Source: VRUE01 sp963837735 (GTDB lineage Bacteria > Actinomycetota > Thermoleophilia > Solirubrobacterales > 70-9). From it: a stretch of DNA of 64,000 nucleotides. The notes under the pieces are model-generated. The model worked only from the letters and a program-made list of their open reading frames with translations, was not told the DNA's origin and ran no database searches. Position 1 is the stretch's first letter; each line of letters begins with the position of its first letter. This document shows positions 28,757-36,775 of the stretch, one piece after another. A program made the translations under genes and the position numbers. The stretch is taken from contig CAWIOM010000007.1 in the NCBI GenBank assembly GCA_963837735.1, positions 1-64,000 on the forward strand. Reading direction: 5' to 3'.

Positions 28757-29251
28757 CTAGAAGGGGATGTCGTCGTCCCCGGCGCCGCCACCGCCGCCGC
28801 CGGCCGGTGCCGCGGCGCCCTCGAAGTCGGAGGTGTCGGCCGGAACGTCGGTGCTCGGGGTGAAGCCACCGCCGCCACCGCCGCCGTTCTGGCCGCCGCC
28901 CGAGCCGTCGCGGGAGCCCAGGAACTGGACGGAGTTGGCGACGATGCTGACCTTCTGCCTTTTGCCGCTGCCGTCTTTGGCCTCCCACTCGCGCCAGTCG
29001 AGCCGCCCTTCGACCGCCACCGGGCGGCCCTTGGAGAGGTAGTTGGCGCAGTTCTCGCCCTGGGCGCCGAAGACGGTCACGTCGAAGTAGTTGGGCTTGT
29101 CGACCCATTCGCCCGTCTGGCCGTCCTTGCGACGGCTGTTGACCGCCACACGCAGCTCGCAGACCGAGGTTCCGCCACCGGTGCTGCGCAGCTCCGGGTC
29201 CCGGGTCAGGTTCCCGGTGATCACCACTACGTTCACGTTCGAAGCTGCCAC
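28757..29251 (-). CDS. ssb: Single-stranded DNA-binding protein
   Basis: 164 residues from the GTG at 29251. This start is chosen because AGGAG lies 8 bases upstream; the earlier GTG at 29260 overlaps that ribosome-binding site. OB-fold at residues 4-110 (VVITGNLTRDPELR, GRLDWREWE), then a Gly/Pro-rich linker and the acidic tail DDDIPF that binds partner proteins. It sits between rpsF and rpsR, the standard place for the main replication SSB. Confidence 0.95.
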   Translation of the reverse strand: MAASNVNVVVITGNLTRDPELRSTGGGTSVCELRVAVNSRRKDGQTGEWVDKPNYFDVTVFGAQGENCANYLSKGRPVAVEGRLDWREWEAKDGSGKRQKVSIVANSVQFLGSRDGSGGGQNGGGGGGGFTPSTDVPADTSDFEGAAAPAGGGGGGAGDDDIPF

Positions 29252-29349
29252 TGCTCTCACTCCTCTGGTTCGCTTATACGTGTCCCAGTCTAAGAGCGCG
29301 ACCGGCGTGGCTCTTCCCCGAAGACGGGGAATACCCGCAAAACGCGGCG

Positions 29350-29775
29350 CTATTCGGCGGAATCGTCGCCGGCGTCGCCGACGGCGGCGGCCTGTGGGGC
29401 GCGGTCGCGCCCGTCGCGTCCCTCGCGCCCCTCGCGACCCGGCACCGGAGCGGCGACGGCGGGAGGGACGAGGACGGGAGAGTCGGGGTCGACCCTGAAG
29501 ATGCGGAAACGCAGCACCCCGTCGGCGATCTTGAGATTGTGGTCGAGGCTCTCGAGCAACTCGGTGGGGGCCTCGAATCGGAACCAGCGGTAGTCGGCCT
29601 CGTTGCAGCGCGAGATTTCGTAGGCCATTTTGCGCAGGCCCCAGTTGTTCTCGTGCTTGAGCGTGCCCGACGCCTCGATCTGCTTCTTCGCCTCCGCGGC
29701 GAGGGCGTCGCGGGCAGGCGCGTCCCTGCCCGGGTCGAGCATCAGGACAAGCTCGTATTCGCGTGCTGCTGCCAA
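29350..29775 (-). CDS. rpsF: 30S ribosomal protein S6
   Basis: 141 residues, TTG start with no clear Shine-Dalgarno sequence. YELVLMLDP and NNWGLRKMAYEI mark bS6; it binds 16S rRNA with S18. The C-terminal 40 residues are an Arg/Gly/Asp/Glu-rich and Ala-rich extension beyond the usual fold, as often seen in actinobacterial-type S6. First gene of the rpsF-ssb-rpsR-rplI run. Confidence 0.95.
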   Translation of the reverse strand: MAAAREYELVLMLDPGRDAPARDALAAEAKKQIEASGTLKHENNWGLRKMAYEISRCNEADYRWFRFEAPTELLESLDHNLKIADGVLRFRIFRVDPDSPVLVPPAVAAPVPGREGREGRDGRDRAPQAAAVGDAGDDSAE

Positions 29776-29827
29776 AACGGCGAGGGACTATAGCGACCGG
29801 GCTGCCTACGGACCGACCGGCGTTTGC

Positions 29828-30236
29828 TCAGTGGGGAGCGAACTCGATCGAGCCGTCGCCGGGTGCCGGGGGAGGGGAAGCGGGCGCCGGCGGGGGAGCT
29901 GTCGGGGCTGGTTCCGGCACCGCCGCCGGGGCCGGGGCCGGGGGAGAGACGGCCGGCTCGTCGAATTGCCGCGCGGCGCGCGGCGGCTCCTGCGGCCGGC
30001 GGGCGGGGAGGGGAGCGCCCTGGCCGGGGAGACCTTCGGCGACGCCGACGCCGACGGCGTCCGTGCGGCCGGAGGGCGGCGGGCCGCGGGCGCGGTAGGC
30101 CGATGTCGGCGGCCAGGGGCGGCGCCGGCGCCGGCCGCAGAAGCCCGGGCAGGACCTGCAGGAGGAGCAGCACGAGGAGCCCGCCGCCGCCCCATCTGGC
30201 GAGCGCCGACCACCGGACTCGCAGGCCGATCCCCAT
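29828..30236 (-). CDS. Small proline-rich membrane protein, apparent frameshift
   Basis: About 135 residues after correction; unrecognised. A basic N-terminus and one membrane helix (about 17-34), then an Ala/Pro-rich region ending DGSIEFAPH. The N-terminal frame and the C-terminal frame meet near 30090; the 409-base extent is 3n+1, as for one inserted base. A GTG three codons upstream (30245) is an alternative start. Low complexity makes the reading uncertain. It could be an export or wall-associated anchor protein. Confidence 0.45.
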
Positions 30237-30289
30237 GTGGGTCACAGGCCGGGCCCCGGTGGACTCTCCCCCCGGCGATCGAGGCCCGG

Positions 30290-31339
30290 TCAGGCCTGCT
30301 CGGCGCCCTCTGCTTCCTCCTCCGGGGAGGGATGGAGGACTCCGGTGTGGATGCTCCATCCCTGGCGCCGGCCGAGAGCGGTGACCGCGGCGGAGTAGAT
30401 CACTTCGGTCAGGGTGAGGACCCCGCGCACGGCGATCGCGATCAGCGATCCGACGGCGAAGCTGTTTCCGGGGACCGCGCCCTTGACCGCCCAGGCGAAG
30501 ACCGCGTCGCGGACCCCGAGGCCGGCGGGGGCGACCAGGGTCGCCAGCGCCGCGACGTATCCGAGCGCCTGCGCCGAGCCGACGGTGAGCATGTCGCTCG
30601 CCGGGATGTCGCTGACCGAGCGGGCGACGCAGTATGTGCCGACCGTGATCACCCCCCAGTTGAGCAGGTAGAGCACGAGCAGGCCGACCACGTCGCGCAT
30701 CGAGATCACCGCCGGCAGGGGGTCGCGGCCGAAGGAGCGCAGGATCCGGTTGGCCAGGGGCCCGAACACGCGCGGATGGAGGAGGGCGATGGCGGCCGGG
30801 ATCAGGAGCAGGACCGCGAACCGCAGCGGCTGGCCTTCGAGGTCCGGGTGGATGATGAGGAAGTACGCCGAGAAGACGATCGCCGAGGTTGCCGAGATCG
30901 CCTGTTCGTAGGCGATGCTGGCCACCGTCATCCGCCGCGGCACGCCGATCCGCTCGGAGAGCAGCACCCTGCCGAGCACGTAGAGGACGCTGCCCGGGAC
31001 GTAGCGGGCGAGGATCGGCTGTCCCCAGGCGACCTGCGCCCGGCCCGGCCCGACGCGGTATCCGAGGCAGCGCAGGAGGAGGTCCCAGGAGAGCGCGCCG
31101 AAGGTGAAGTAGAGGAGCAGGACGACGATCGCCGGGATCAGCCAGACGACGTGGAAATGGACCCCCTTGTCCTGGATCTCCGACCACTGGCTGACCACCG
31201 TCAGGACGAGGAATCCGAAGATCACGACGACGATCCCGAGCTGGATCGCGAGGCGGACCCCTTTGCTGCGCGGCGGACGTGTGCCGAATTTGGCGCCCGC
31301 CTCGCCGATCCGATGTAAGAGTGGCCGCGTCTTCTCCAC
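30290..31339 (-). CDS. Lysylphosphatidylglycerol synthase-like membrane protein (flippase domain)
   Basis: 349 residues, GTG start, about eight membrane helices. The pattern resembles the UPF0104/LPG synthase transmembrane family (AglD, MprF N-terminal domain): ARYVPGSVLYVLGRVLLS in the first half and GYVAALATLVAPAGLGVRDAVF in the second. There is no attached aminoacyl-transferase domain. Relatives flip or are linked to glycosylated or aminoacylated lipids. The last 25 residues are acidic and cytoplasmic. Divergent from thiL across 43 bases. Confidence 0.78.
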   Translation of the reverse strand: MEKTRPLLHRIGEAGAKFGTRPPRSKGVRLAIQLGIVVVIFGFLVLTVVSQWSEIQDKGVHFHVVWLIPAIVVLLLYFTFGALSWDLLLRCLGYRVGPGRAQVAWGQPILARYVPGSVLYVLGRVLLSERIGVPRRMTVASIAYEQAISATSAIVFSAYFLIIHPDLEGQPLRFAVLLLIPAAIALLHPRVFGPLANRILRSFGRDPLPAVISMRDVVGLLVLYLLNWGVITVGTYCVARSVSDIPASDMLTVGSAQALGYVAALATLVAPAGLGVRDAVFAWAVKGAVPGNSFAVGSLIAIAVRGVLTLTEVIYSAAVTALGRRQGWSIHTGVLHPSPEEEAEGAEQA

Positions 31340-31382
31340 GAAGCCCGCACCTTAGTGAGGGAGAAGGAGAGACAATCCCCGG

Positions 31383-32354
31383 ATGGGCGAGTTCGAGCTG
31401 CTGGCGCGCATGCGGGAGCGACTGCCGGATCCGGGGGACCGGGTCAGGGTCGGATCGGGGGACGACGCCGCGGTCACCGTTCCGGGGGGAGCCACCGCGA
31501 CCTCCGTGGACGCCCTGGTCGAGGGCGTCCATTTCAACCGCGAGCGGGCAGCCCTCGGGCAGATCGGGGCAAAGGCTCTGGCGGCGGCGCTCTCCGACCT
31601 CGCCGCGATGGGCGCCGAGCCCGGCGAGGCCTACGTCGCCCTCACCGTGCCCGGCGACATGGGTGAGGACGATTGCCTCGAGCTCGTCGACGGGATGGCC
31701 GGGGTCGCGGAGACGACGGGGACGACGCTGGCCGGAGGAGACCTCACCGCCGGCCCGGTGCTTGCCGTCTCCTGCACGGTCGTCGGCCACGCCGGCGACC
31801 CTGGCCTTTTCGTCCGCCGCGACGGAGCCCGGCCCGGCGACGCGCTGGTCCTCACCGGCGAGCTCGGCGGCGCCGCGGCCGGCCTGCTCCTCCCAGGCCT
31901 GGACGATCCGGGGATTTCCGAGACGACTGCCGCGAGCCTGCTCCGGCGCCAGCTGGAGCCCGTCCCCCGCCTGCAGGCGGGCCGCGCCCTGGCCGCGGCG
32001 GGGGCGCGGGCGATGATCGACCTCAGCGACGGCCTCGGCGCCGACGCCGGCCATCTCGCCGCAGCCGGCGGCGTCGGCCTGCGGATCGACGCGGCGGCGC
32101 TGCCGCTGGCGTCCGGAGTGGCGGCGGTGGCGGCGGCGTCGGGACGCGACCCGCTGCAGCTCGCGGCGGCCGGCGGCGAGGACTACGAGTTGCTCGCGGC
32201 GCTGCCCGCCGGCGGTCTCGACCTCGAGGCGCTGCGGCGCTCGGCGGGTGTTGCGGTGACCCGGATCGGCGAGGTCGTCGCCGGCAGCGGGGTTGAGATC
32301 AGGCTGCCTGGGGGCCGGAAGCTCGAGTCGGGTGGGTTCGACCACCTTGGTTGA
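31383..32354 (+). CDS. thiL: Thiamine-monophosphate kinase
   Basis: 323 residues. It phosphorylates thiamine monophosphate to thiamine diphosphate. GSGDDAAV (Mg/ATP-binding aspartates), the VEGVHF segment, KALAAALSDLAAMGA, DLSDGLGADAGHLA and GGEDYELL are the family motifs in order. GAAGGAGAG lies just upstream of the ATG. No TPP riboswitch is seen in the 43-base leader. Its 3' end overlaps the FlgM-like gene on the other strand by 56 bases. Confidence 0.93.
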   Translation: MGEFELLARMRERLPDPGDRVRVGSGDDAAVTVPGGATATSVDALVEGVHFNRERAALGQIGAKALAAALSDLAAMGAEPGEAYVALTVPGDMGEDDCLELVDGMAGVAETTGTTLAGGDLTAGPVLAVSCTVVGHAGDPGLFVRRDGARPGDALVLTGELGGAAAGLLLPGLDDPGISETTAASLLRRQLEPVPRLQAGRALAAAGARAMIDLSDGLGADAGHLAAAGGVGLRIDAAALPLASGVAAVAAASGRDPLQLAAAGGEDYELLAALPAGGLDLEALRRSAGVAVTRIGEVVAGSGVEIRLPGGRKLESGGFDHLG

Positions 32355-32481
32355 GCTCCGACCTTTCCTCGCCCAGCAGCTCGCGGACGCCGCGGCGCCT
32401 GAGCATGGCCTCCGCGATCAGCGCGGGCTTCGGCCTGTAGTTGCCGGTTTCGACTAGGGACTTGAGCCGTTCGGGCTGCAT
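32299..32481 (-). CDS. Small FlgM-like protein (putative anti-sigma factor)
   Basis: 60 residues from the ATG at 32481. RLKSLVETGNYRPKPALIAEAMLRRR resembles the C-terminal sigma-binding helix of FlgM (xLxxxVxxGxYxxxxxxIAxxML). It overlaps the 3' end of thiL by 56 bases in antisense. No flagellar gene is in the window, so the sigma factor partner is unknown. It is divergent from the response regulator (88 bases between). Family assignment rests on one short motif. Confidence 0.45.
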   Translation of the reverse strand: MQPERLKSLVETGNYRPKPALIAEAMLRRRGVRELLGEERSELNQGGRTHPTRASGPQAA

Positions 32482-32569
32482 GACCTTCCTATCGGCTCGG
32501 CGTTCTCGGATCCTGAGTTCTGGGTAGTCGCACATTTGTCCAAGGCCGTGCCGGATACCCTTCGGGCCG

Positions 32570-33265
32570 ATGCCCAATGGGTCGGCGCGCATACTCCTTG
32601 TCGACGACGAGCAGTCGATCCAGACCCTGCTCAGTTATCCGCTGCGCAAGGACGGCTACCACGTCACCGGCGCCCACGACGGCAGCGAGGCGCTCGAGCG
32701 CTTCGACGAGGCCCGCTTCGACCTCGTCATCCTCGACCTGATGCTGCCGAAGCTCGACGGCGTCGAGGTCTGTCGCCAGCTCCGCTCGCGCAGCCAGGTT
32801 CCGATCATCATGCTGACGGCGAAGGGCAGCGAGACCGACAAGGTCGCCGGTCTCGAGGTCGGTGCCGACGACTACATCACCAAGCCTTTCTCGATGCGCG
32901 AGTTCCGCAGCCGCGTCAAGGCCGCCCTGCGGCGCTCGCGGATGATCGGCACGGTGCCCGAGGAGGAGTCGATCGAGCGCGGCGACCTGAAGATCGACTT
33001 CGGCCGCCGCGTCGTCAACCTGCGCGACGAGGAGATCCGCCTCACCTACGTCGAGTTCGAGATCCTCGGCGCCCTGGCTCGCTCCCCGGGGCGGGTGCTC
33101 AGCCGCGAGACGCTGCTCGAGCACGTCTGGGGCGATTCGGAGTACCGCGACCCGCGGACCGTCGACGTCCACATCCGCCACCTGCGGGAGAAGCTCGAGA
33201 GCGAGCCGAAAAAGCCCGAGTTCCTTTTCACGGTTCGCGGCGTCGGCTACCGCTTCAACGAATGA
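32570..33265 (+). CDS. OmpR-family response regulator
   Basis: 231 residues. Receiver domain 7-118 with phospho-acceptor D56, acidic pair D12/D13, T83 and K105 (TKPF). Winged-helix DNA-binding domain 135-230, with EFEILGALARSPGRVLSRETLLEHVWG and VDVHIRHLREKL. It is followed by its kinase (ATGA overlap) and by HtrA (GTGA overlap), so these three genes are probably one envelope-stress or cell-wall-sensing operon. Confidence 0.95.
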   Translation: MPNGSARILLVDDEQSIQTLLSYPLRKDGYHVTGAHDGSEALERFDEARFDLVILDLMLPKLDGVEVCRQLRSRSQVPIIMLTAKGSETDKVAGLEVGADDYITKPFSMREFRSRVKAALRRSRMIGTVPEEESIERGDLKIDFGRRVVNLRDEEIRLTYVEFEILGALARSPGRVLSRETLLEHVWGDSEYRDPRTVDVHIRHLREKLESEPKKPEFLFTVRGVGYRFNE

Positions 33266-34311
33266 GGAACCTCCGCACGACGCTTCGCAGCACGACGAGC
33301 AGGATGGCGTTGGCGATCGGCGTCTCGAGCACCGTTGTCATCTACATCTGGGTCGTCGTCGTCGAGGGCGACTCGGGGGCAAAGGACGAGATCGCCGCGG
33401 CGGGGCTGTTCGCCGTGGCGGTCGCCTTCGCGATCGGCTCCTACAGCGCCCAGATCGTCGCCCGCAGGATCACCCGGCTCGAGAACGCGGCGCGCAAAAT
33501 CGCCGATGGGGACTTCGGCAGCCGGATCCCGGTCGACACCTCGGGGCAGCTCGGAAAACTGGCCCGCACCTTCAACGAAATGCAGCGCCGCCTGGCCGAG
33601 CTCGACGGGGCCCGCAAACAGTTCGTCGCCAACGCCTCGCATGAGCTCCGCACCCCGATCTTCAGCCTCGGCGGCTTCGTCGAGCTGCTCGAGGACGAGG
33701 ATCCGAGCCCTGAGGAGCGGGCCCAGTTCGTGCACACGATGCGCGAGCAGATCGAGCGGCTGACGAAGCTGACGACCGACCTCCTCGACCTCTCCCAGCT
33801 CGACGCCGGGGCGATCGTCGTCCAGGCGGATTCCGTCGACCTCAGCTCCCTCGCCCGCGAAGTCGCCCGTGAGTTCGGCCCCCGCGCCGACCAGCACGGC
33901 TCGCGACTGGAGCTGCGCCGCGCCAGCCGCCCGGTGATCGCCCGCGCGGACCCGGAGCGGGTGCGGCAGATCACCCGTATCCTGCTCGACAACGCCCTCA
34001 CCCACACCCCCGAGGGCACCAAGGTGACCGTGACCGCCAACTCCGTCAACCGCCGCGTCGAGCTGACCGTCTCCGATGAAGGGCCGGGCATACCCCAGCG
34101 CGTCCAGGGCCGCATCTTCGAGCGTTTCTACACCGCCGAAACCGGCGGCGGCTCGGGGCTCGGGCTGGCGATCGCCCGCGAGCTCGCGCAGCGCATGCGG
34201 GGCCGGATCTCGATCACCTCGAACAAACGCTTCACGGCCTTCACGCTCGACCTGCCGCCGGCCGAGGTCCCGGCGGTGCCGGCGGCGCCGAGGTCGGAGG
34301 CCCGCGCGTGA
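33262..34311 (+). CDS. Sensor histidine kinase
   Basis: 349 residues. Two membrane helices (about 15-34 and 43-63) are separated by only about eight residues, so it lacks a sizable external sensor domain. HAMP domain about 64-116, HisKA with H127 in ASHELRTP, and an HATPase domain (DNALTHTPEG, DEGPGIP, GGGSGLGLAIA). The short loop suggests it senses the membrane itself or a membrane partner. The ATG overlaps the regulator stop. Confidence 0.94.
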   Translation: MRNLRTTLRSTTSRMALAIGVSSTVVIYIWVVVVEGDSGAKDEIAAAGLFAVAVAFAIGSYSAQIVARRITRLENAARKIADGDFGSRIPVDTSGQLGKLARTFNEMQRRLAELDGARKQFVANASHELRTPIFSLGGFVELLEDEDPSPEERAQFVHTMREQIERLTKLTTDLLDLSQLDAGAIVVQADSVDLSSLAREVAREFGPRADQHGSRLELRRASRPVIARADPERVRQITRILLDNALTHTPEGTKVTVTANSVNRRVELTVSDEGPGIPQRVQGRIFERFYTAETGGGSGLGLAIARELAQRMRGRISITSNKRFTAFTLDLPPAEVPAVPAAPRSEARA

Positions 34312-35456
34312 GGATCCCCTCCGGCCTGATCGCAGCGCTGCTGGCGCTGGGCCTCTTGGCGGGCTGCGGCGGCGGCATCGGCGACAGCGGCGGCGGCACC
34401 GCGACCGAGACGGTCGCCGAGGGCCCGCAGCGCGTCGTCGTCCAGACCTCCTCCGACGGCTTCAACCCGGCCCAGGTCTACGAAGAGGCCGCCCCCGGCG
34501 TGGTCACCGTGCGCTCGATCTTCGATAACGGCGCCGCCGAGGGCTCCGGCTTCGTCCTCGACACGGACGGCCGCATCGTCACCAACGCCCATGTGGTCAC
34601 CGAAGACGCCCCCGCCGGCGGCGATCGGCCGGCGGCGAAGGCCCTCTACGTCGAGTTCCCGGACCGCAACGTCGTCTCGGCGAAGATCGTCGGCTTCGAC
34701 CCCTTCGCCGACGTCGCCCTGATCGAAGTCGACCCGGCGGGCCTCGACCTGCACCCGCTCGAGCTCGGCGACGACCACGACCTCGTCGTCGGCCAGCCGG
34801 TCGCCGCGATCGGCAGCCCCTTCGGCGAGCAGCACTCGCTCTCGGTCGGGATCGTCTCGGCGACGGACCGCTCGGTCGACTCGCTGACCGAATTCCAGAT
34901 CGAGGGGGCGATCCAGACCGACGCCGCGATCAACCCCGGAAACTCGGGCGGCCCGTTGCTGGAAGCCGATGCCAAGGTGGTCGGCATCAACCAGCAGATC
35001 CAGACCGAAACCGGCTCCCACGACGGCGTCGGCTTCGCCGTCCCGGTCTCCGCCATCAAGCACTCGATCGCCCAGCTCGAGGACGACGGCAAGGTCGAAT
35101 ACGCCTACATCGGCGTCTCCACCCAGGCGCTCTACCCGCAGCTCGCCGACGAGCTCGACCTCGGCGTCGACTACGGCGGCCTGATCGCCGAAGTCGTCCC
35201 CGACGGGCCGGCCGACCGGGCGGGCCTGCGCGGCGGCGACGGCAAGGCCCGCTTCCAGGGCTTTCCGGTGACCACGGGCGGCGACGTGATCCTCTCCGTC
35301 GACGGCCACAAGGTGCTGCGGCCCGAAGACCTCGCCCGCACGATCGCCTCCTTCCAGCCCGGGGACGAGGTCAGGCTCGAGATCCTCCGCGACGGCGAGC
35401 GCAAGGAGATCAGCGTCACCCTCGGCGAGCGCCCCGGCGGAGGCTCCCAGGGCTGA
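34308..35456 (+). CDS. HtrA/DegP-type serine protease, lipoprotein, with PDZ domain
   Basis: 382 residues, GTG start overlapping the kinase stop. Signal peptide with lipobox LAGC (C20), then a trypsin-like protease domain with H95 (TNAHVV), D135 (FADVALIEVD) and S213 (GNSGGP). A C-terminal PDZ domain covers about 285-375. It would degrade or refold damaged exported proteins. HtrA proteins in actinobacteria are usually anchored by a membrane helix; lipid anchoring is a little unusual. Operon with the two-component system implies stress-induced synthesis. Confidence 0.94.
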   Translation: MRIPSGLIAALLALGLLAGCGGGIGDSGGGTATETVAEGPQRVVVQTSSDGFNPAQVYEEAAPGVVTVRSIFDNGAAEGSGFVLDTDGRIVTNAHVVTEDAPAGGDRPAAKALYVEFPDRNVVSAKIVGFDPFADVALIEVDPAGLDLHPLELGDDHDLVVGQPVAAIGSPFGEQHSLSVGIVSATDRSVDSLTEFQIEGAIQTDAAINPGNSGGPLLEADAKVVGINQQIQTETGSHDGVGFAVPVSAIKHSIAQLEDDGKVEYAYIGVSTQALYPQLADELDLGVDYGGLIAEVVPDGPADRAGLRGGDGKARFQGFPVTTGGDVILSVDGHKVLRPEDLARTIASFQPGDEVRLEILRDGERKEISVTLGERPGGGSQG

Positions 35457-35506
35457 GCGCGCCGGGCGGCACAACCTCGAGCCGCCGCGACCTGTAGAAC
35501 TCCCCG

Positions 35507-36745
35507 ATGCTTCAGGAAGTCCCAGTCGGCCACAAGTCCCTTTCCGACTACACCCATGTGGTCGGCAAGGAGCTCACGGCGCAGATCCGCGAGCTCGCCG
35601 AGCAGCTCAAGGGGCAGCGCGTCCTCCACGTCAGCGCGACGGCCTTCGGGGGCGGCGTCTCGGAGATCCTCTACACGATCGTGCCGCTGATGCGCGACGT
35701 CGGGCTCGACGCCCACTGGCACGTGATCTTCGGCAAGGAGGAGTTCTTCAACGCGACCAAGCTCCTCCACAACTCGCTGCAGGGCGCCGAGGAGACGCTC
35801 AGCGACGAGCAGTGGCAGGTCTTCGACGAGATCAACGAGATCAACGCCGACGGCCTGCAGGGCGAGTGGGACACGATCATCGTCCACGACCCGCAGCCGA
35901 TCGGGTTGCGTCGCGGCGCGACCGCGAAGAGCCGCAACTGGATCTGGCGCTGCCACATCGACCTGTCGGAGCCCAACCCGGCGCCGATCGCGCGCCTGCA
36001 GCCGATGATCGAGGAGTACGACGCGACGGTCTGGCACCTGCCCACCTACGTGCCCGCGGGGATGAGGGACCACAAGGGGATCAAGATCATCCCGCCGGCG
36101 ATCGACCCGCTGTCGCCGAAGAACATGGCCTTCTCTCCCGACGACGCCGCCTTCGTCTGCAACCAGTTCGGAATCGACGTCGACCGGCCGCTGATCACCC
36201 AGGTCTCCCGCTTTGACCCCTGGAAGGACCCGATGGGGGTGATCGACGCCTACCGGGACGTCACCAAGGAGGTGCCGAGCGCGCAGCTCGCCCTGGTCGG
36301 CTCGATGGCGACCGACGACCCGGAGGGCTGGGAGTTCTTCCAGAAGACCTTCGAATACGCGGACGGCGACCCCGACATCAAGATCCTCAACAACCTCAAC
36401 AACGTCGGCGCGATCGAGGTCAACGCATTCCAGTCGCAGTCCGACGTCTGCCTGCAGAAGTCGATCCGCGAGGGCTTCGGCCTGACCGTCACCGAGGCGC
36501 TCTGGAAGGGCCGCCCGACCGTCGCCGGCAACGTCGGCGGGATCCCGCTGCAGATCGAAGACGGCGTCGGCGGCTACCTCGTCGACTCGCCGGCGCAGTG
36601 CGCGCAGCGCTCGCTCGAGATCCTCGCCGACCCGGAGCTGGGCAAGCGCCTCGGGCGCGCCGGCAAGGAACACGCGCGCCGGCGATTCCTCTCGCCGCGG
36701 CTGATGCGCGACTGGCTCCAGCTGATCGGCGAGCTGGACGCATAG
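35507..36745 (+). CDS. treT: Trehalose glycosyltransferring synthase (TreT-like, GT4)
   Basis: 412 residues. GT-B fold; FGGGVSEILYTIVPLMRDVGLD in the first domain, RFDPWKDPMGVIDAYR and the C-terminal EGFGLTVTEALWKGRPTVAG donor-binding motif are characteristic of TreT and related GT4 synthases. It would make trehalose from NDP-glucose and glucose in one reversible step. No ribosome-binding site is obvious. It precedes the OtsA-like gene by 30 bases, giving two different trehalose routes side by side. A related sugar-transfer activity is possible. Confidence 0.85.
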   Translation: MLQEVPVGHKSLSDYTHVVGKELTAQIRELAEQLKGQRVLHVSATAFGGGVSEILYTIVPLMRDVGLDAHWHVIFGKEEFFNATKLLHNSLQGAEETLSDEQWQVFDEINEINADGLQGEWDTIIVHDPQPIGLRRGATAKSRNWIWRCHIDLSEPNPAPIARLQPMIEEYDATVWHLPTYVPAGMRDHKGIKIIPPAIDPLSPKNMAFSPDDAAFVCNQFGIDVDRPLITQVSRFDPWKDPMGVIDAYRDVTKEVPSAQLALVGSMATDDPEGWEFFQKTFEYADGDPDIKILNNLNNVGAIEVNAFQSQSDVCLQKSIREGFGLTVTEALWKGRPTVAGNVGGIPLQIEDGVGGYLVDSPAQCAQRSLEILADPELGKRLGRAGKEHARRRFLSPRLMRDWLQLIGELDA

Positions 36746-36775
36746 CGCCGCGGCGCGCTGGGTAGGCTGGACCGG

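Noticed and set aside
31340..31382. TPP riboswitch in front of thiL
   Set aside because: The 43-base gap is too short and lacks the conserved CUGAGA and ACCUGA-type elements.
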